Position numbers and translations under genes: made by a program. Under the pieces are notes generated by a model that worked only from the letters and a program-made list of their open reading frames with translations, was not told where the DNA came from and ran no database searches. 16,425 nucleotides of DNA from JBKPRX01 sp046734795 (GTDB taxonomy: Bacteria > Actinomycetota > Thermoleophilia > Gaiellales > Gaiellaceae), in NCBI GenBank assembly GCA_046734795.1, contig JBKPRX010000071.1:1-16425 (forward strand), in the 5' to 3' direction. Position 1 is the stretch's first letter; each line of letters opens with the position of its first letter. Positions 14,766-16,425 of this stretch are shown here, one piece after another.

Positions 14766-15781
14766 GCGGCCTCGATCACCTCGAGCACGTCGCGCGCCTC
14801 GCGCCCGCTCGACGGCGGCTCGACGCCTTGCTCCAGCGCGGCGACGATGCGCTCCGTCAGCCGCCGCGTGGCCTCGACCGCGGAGTCGCGCGGCGCGCGG
14901 GCGATGGTCTTGTGGCTGAAGCCACGCTCGACCCACGCCATCCCGCCGAGCCCGAACTCGACGCGCACACCCGGTCGCTCGGCACGTTTGAGGCCGAGCC
15001 GCACGAGCGCGCGCCCGCCGTGCGATGCGCGCAGCGACGCCTGCTCGCAATCGGCGCGGATCTCGACGTAGCGCGTCCCGGATTTGCAGAGCCGGTCGAT
15101 CACGATCTGTGCGAGCCGGTTCTCGGAGAACTCGAACGTGACGAGATGAATCGCGTCGGCGGTGCGTCCTTCTTCGAGTCCGGACGAGTGGCGTGCATAG
15201 ACGGCGCGTGGCATCTCGCCGAAGAACGACACGAGCAAGTCGACAAGATGCACGCCGCCTTCGAAGAGCGTGCGGTTCGGCATCGCGGCTCGCCACGCGA
15301 CGGGCTCGCTCCACGGCGGCACGTCCATCAGCTGCCAGATCTGGCAGAAGACGAGTCGCCCGATGTCGTCTCGCCCGATCTGCTCGCGCAGCGCGCGGTA
15401 GGTCGGGATCTCGCGGTACTCGTGGTTGATCGCGATCTGTCGGCCGGTGCGCTCGGCGACCGCGAGCACGTGATCCGCCTCTTCCACCGTCGCAACGAAC
15501 GGCTTCTCGCAGAAGACGTGCGCGCCAGCTTCGAGCGCGGCGATGCAAAGGCTCGCGTGCGAGTCCGGCGGCGTCGCGATCACGACGACGTCGGGCCGTC
15601 CGCGCTCGAGCAACTCGTCGAGCGACTCGTACGCGGTGATGCCTGTGTCACGCTCCCACGATGCGCGCTGCTCCGGCGAGCTGTCGGCGGCCCCGACGAG
15701 CTCCGCCGATGGAATGCCGCGGAGTGCGGGAACGTGGAAGCTGCGTGCTGCCCAACCAAGACCGACGAAGCCGAAACGCAT
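14705..15781 (-). CDS. Gfo/Idh/MocA family oxidoreductase
   Basis: A 358-residue NAD(P)-dependent dehydrogenase. The Rossmann motif GFVGLGWAARSFH is at 4-16, EKP at 92-94, and EGGVHLVDLL with His178 and Asp181 at 174-183. It probably oxidises or reduces a sugar or sugar nucleotide for the same glycan. It is only distantly similar to the first Gfo/Idh protein, which has GYWG in the Rossmann loop, so the two likely act on different substrates. ATG 15781 follows AAAGGAG at about 8 nt and lies 26 nt after the stop of the glycosyltransferase gene, forming a minus-strand operon. Its 3' end runs 61 nt into the opposing GT4 gene. Confidence 0.9.
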   Translation of the reverse strand: MRFGFVGLGWAARSFHVPALRGIPSAELVGAADSSPEQRASWERDTGITAYESLDELLERGRPDVVVIATPPDSHASLCIAALEAGAHVFCEKPFVATVEEADHVLAVAERTGRQIAINHEYREIPTYRALREQIGRDDIGRLVFCQIWQLMDVPPWSEPVAWRAAMPNRTLFEGGVHLVDLLVSFFGEMPRAVYARHSSGLEEGRTADAIHLVTFEFSENRLAQIVIDRLCKSGTRYVEIRADCEQASLRASHGGRALVRLGLKRAERPGVRVEFGLGGMAWVERGFSHKTIARAPRDSAVEATRRLTERIVAALEQGVEPPSSGREARDVLEVIEAAYRSAETGERIELSSSMIAK

Positions 15782-15807
15782 CGAAAGCTACTCCTTTGCC
15801 TACGAGT

Positions 15808-16425
15808 TCAACCGTCGCTGCGGCGACGGCGGGACGACAGGGTATGGGACACGACGCCGGCCGGAAGCGACGCGGCGCCCGTCAGATGATGCAATGCGTG
15901 CAGACCGATTCCGGCCAGCGCGTCGCCGCCGCCGCGCTTGCGGAAGAGCAGCGCGTAGAACGATCCGTTCAGCACGACGAAGGTGGCCGTGGACGCGACA
16001 AACGTCCGGCGTCTGCCGGTCGCGCCCGCAACGAACGCGGTTGCCGCCGACAACGCCGAAAGCCGATGACGCCAGCCGAGATTCAGCGCGGACGACGACG
16101 AGCCGCGCTCGAGCAGCAGCTGGACCCACGGCACGCCGCGCCGGACGAAGTCCGTGTAGACCATCTGCGGCAAGCTCCACGCCTTCAGGTGCTTTCCCTG
16201 CACCTGCGGATCCAGCACGATGCGCGCCCCCGAGTCGGCGAGACGCATCCCGAGCTCGACGTCTTCGATCGACGGGACGCGATACCGGACCTCGTCGAAG
16301 CCGCCGGCGTTCAAGAACGTGTCGCGCCGGACCGCGCCGAGCCCCGCCCAGAACGTCGTCGCGGGTCCCGCAGCCGCGTGGTGCACGTGGTAGTGCAGCA
16401 GATTGCGAAACGCAGAGACAGGTCG
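15808..16425 (-). CDS. GT2 membrane glycosyltransferase, C-terminal part (cut by right edge)
   Basis: The frame is open through the right edge, giving the last 205 residues. FWAGLGAVRRDTFLNAGGFDE followed by SIEDVELGMRL is the acceptor-site and E-D-x-E-L catalytic-base region of GT2 enzymes, preceded by a FRNLLHYHVHH stretch usual in this subgroup. Two or three hydrophobic segments and a His/Arg-rich end (LHALHHLTG ... SRRRRSDG) follow. It should add a sugar to a polyprenyl or glycan acceptor at the membrane. The nucleotide-binding N-terminal half lies outside the window. It precedes the Gfo/Idh gene by 26 nt in one transcript. Confidence 0.88.
   Translation of the reverse strand, partial: RPVSAFRNLLHYHVHHAAAGPATTFWAGLGAVRRDTFLNAGGFDEVRYRVPSIEDVELGMRLADSGARIVLDPQVQGKHLKAWSLPQMVYTDFVRRGVPWVQLLLERGSSSSALNLGWRHRLSALSAATAFVAGATGRRRTFVASTATFVVLNGSFYALLFRKRGGGDALAGIGLHALHHLTGAASLPAGVVSHTLSSRRRRSDG

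Noticed and set aside
1..16425. tRNA, rRNA, CRISPR arrays, insertion sequences or attachment sites
   Set aside because: No direct-repeat arrays, transposase-like proteins or cloverleaf-like sequences were seen on reading. Small degenerate repeats cannot be excluded without computation.

Overview
The window is about 16.4 kb of very GC-rich bacterial DNA with dense, overlapping genes, frequent GTG starts and GAC/CTC/GAG/CGC-dominated codons. This suggests a high-GC actinobacterium. A deep-branching soil lineage such as Thermoleophilia would fit, but no taxonomic marker gene is present. It reads as part of an exopolysaccharide or cell-surface glycan locus with a compact lasso-peptide (RiPP) cassette in the middle.

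Layout. (1) 2-148, plus strand: the C-terminal tail of an unidentified membrane protein cut by the left edge. (2) 164-5818, minus strand: a tightly packed operon, in transcription order a polyprenyl-phosphate glycosylphosphotransferase, a Gfo/Idh/MocA sugar dehydrogenase, an ABC exporter ATPase, an ABC-2 permease and a nucleotidyltransferase of the kind often seen with RiPP and glycan genes. Its members overlap by 4 to 11 nt or are 4 nt apart. (3) 5819-6011: a 193-nt divergent intergenic region, the largest non-coding stretch. (4) 6012-8070, plus strand: a 45-codon lasso precursor gene, a hairpin, then PqqD-like RRE protein (B1), transglutaminase-like leader peptidase (B2) and asparagine-synthetase-like cyclase. 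(5) 8020-8934, minus strand: an HPr-kinase-like P-loop protein whose 3' end overlaps the cyclase gene. (6) 9066-14765, plus strand: an FAD amine-oxidase-fold protein, two tandem paralogous GT2-type glycosyltransferases and two GT4-type glycosyltransferases. (7) 14705-16425, minus strand: a GT2 membrane glycosyltransferase cut by the right edge and a second Gfo/Idh/MocA oxidoreductase, convergent with the last GT4.

The main discovery is the precursor at 6012-6149. It has a GTG start behind a good Shine-Dalgarno, a leader with the Y-x2-P-x-(L/V)-x3-G spacing of actinobacterial lasso leaders, Thr at -2, and an 18-residue core, GPVSGTNPDGTFILHTSP. Gly1 and the only acidic residue of the core, Asp9, predict a 9-membered macrolactam ring. 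B1 should bind the leader, B2 cut after Met27, and the cyclase close the ring. The HPr-kinase-like protein and perhaps the nucleotidyltransferase are candidate tailoring enzymes, and the ABC pair is a candidate exporter. The placement inside a glycan cluster raises the possibility of a surface-linked or glycosylated lasso peptide, which is inference.

The flanking glycan genes would start a lipid-linked glycan on undecaprenyl phosphate, supply modified sugar nucleotides through the two Gfo/Idh enzymes and possibly the FAD protein, and extend it with the glycosyltransferases. No polymerase or flippase is visible in the window.
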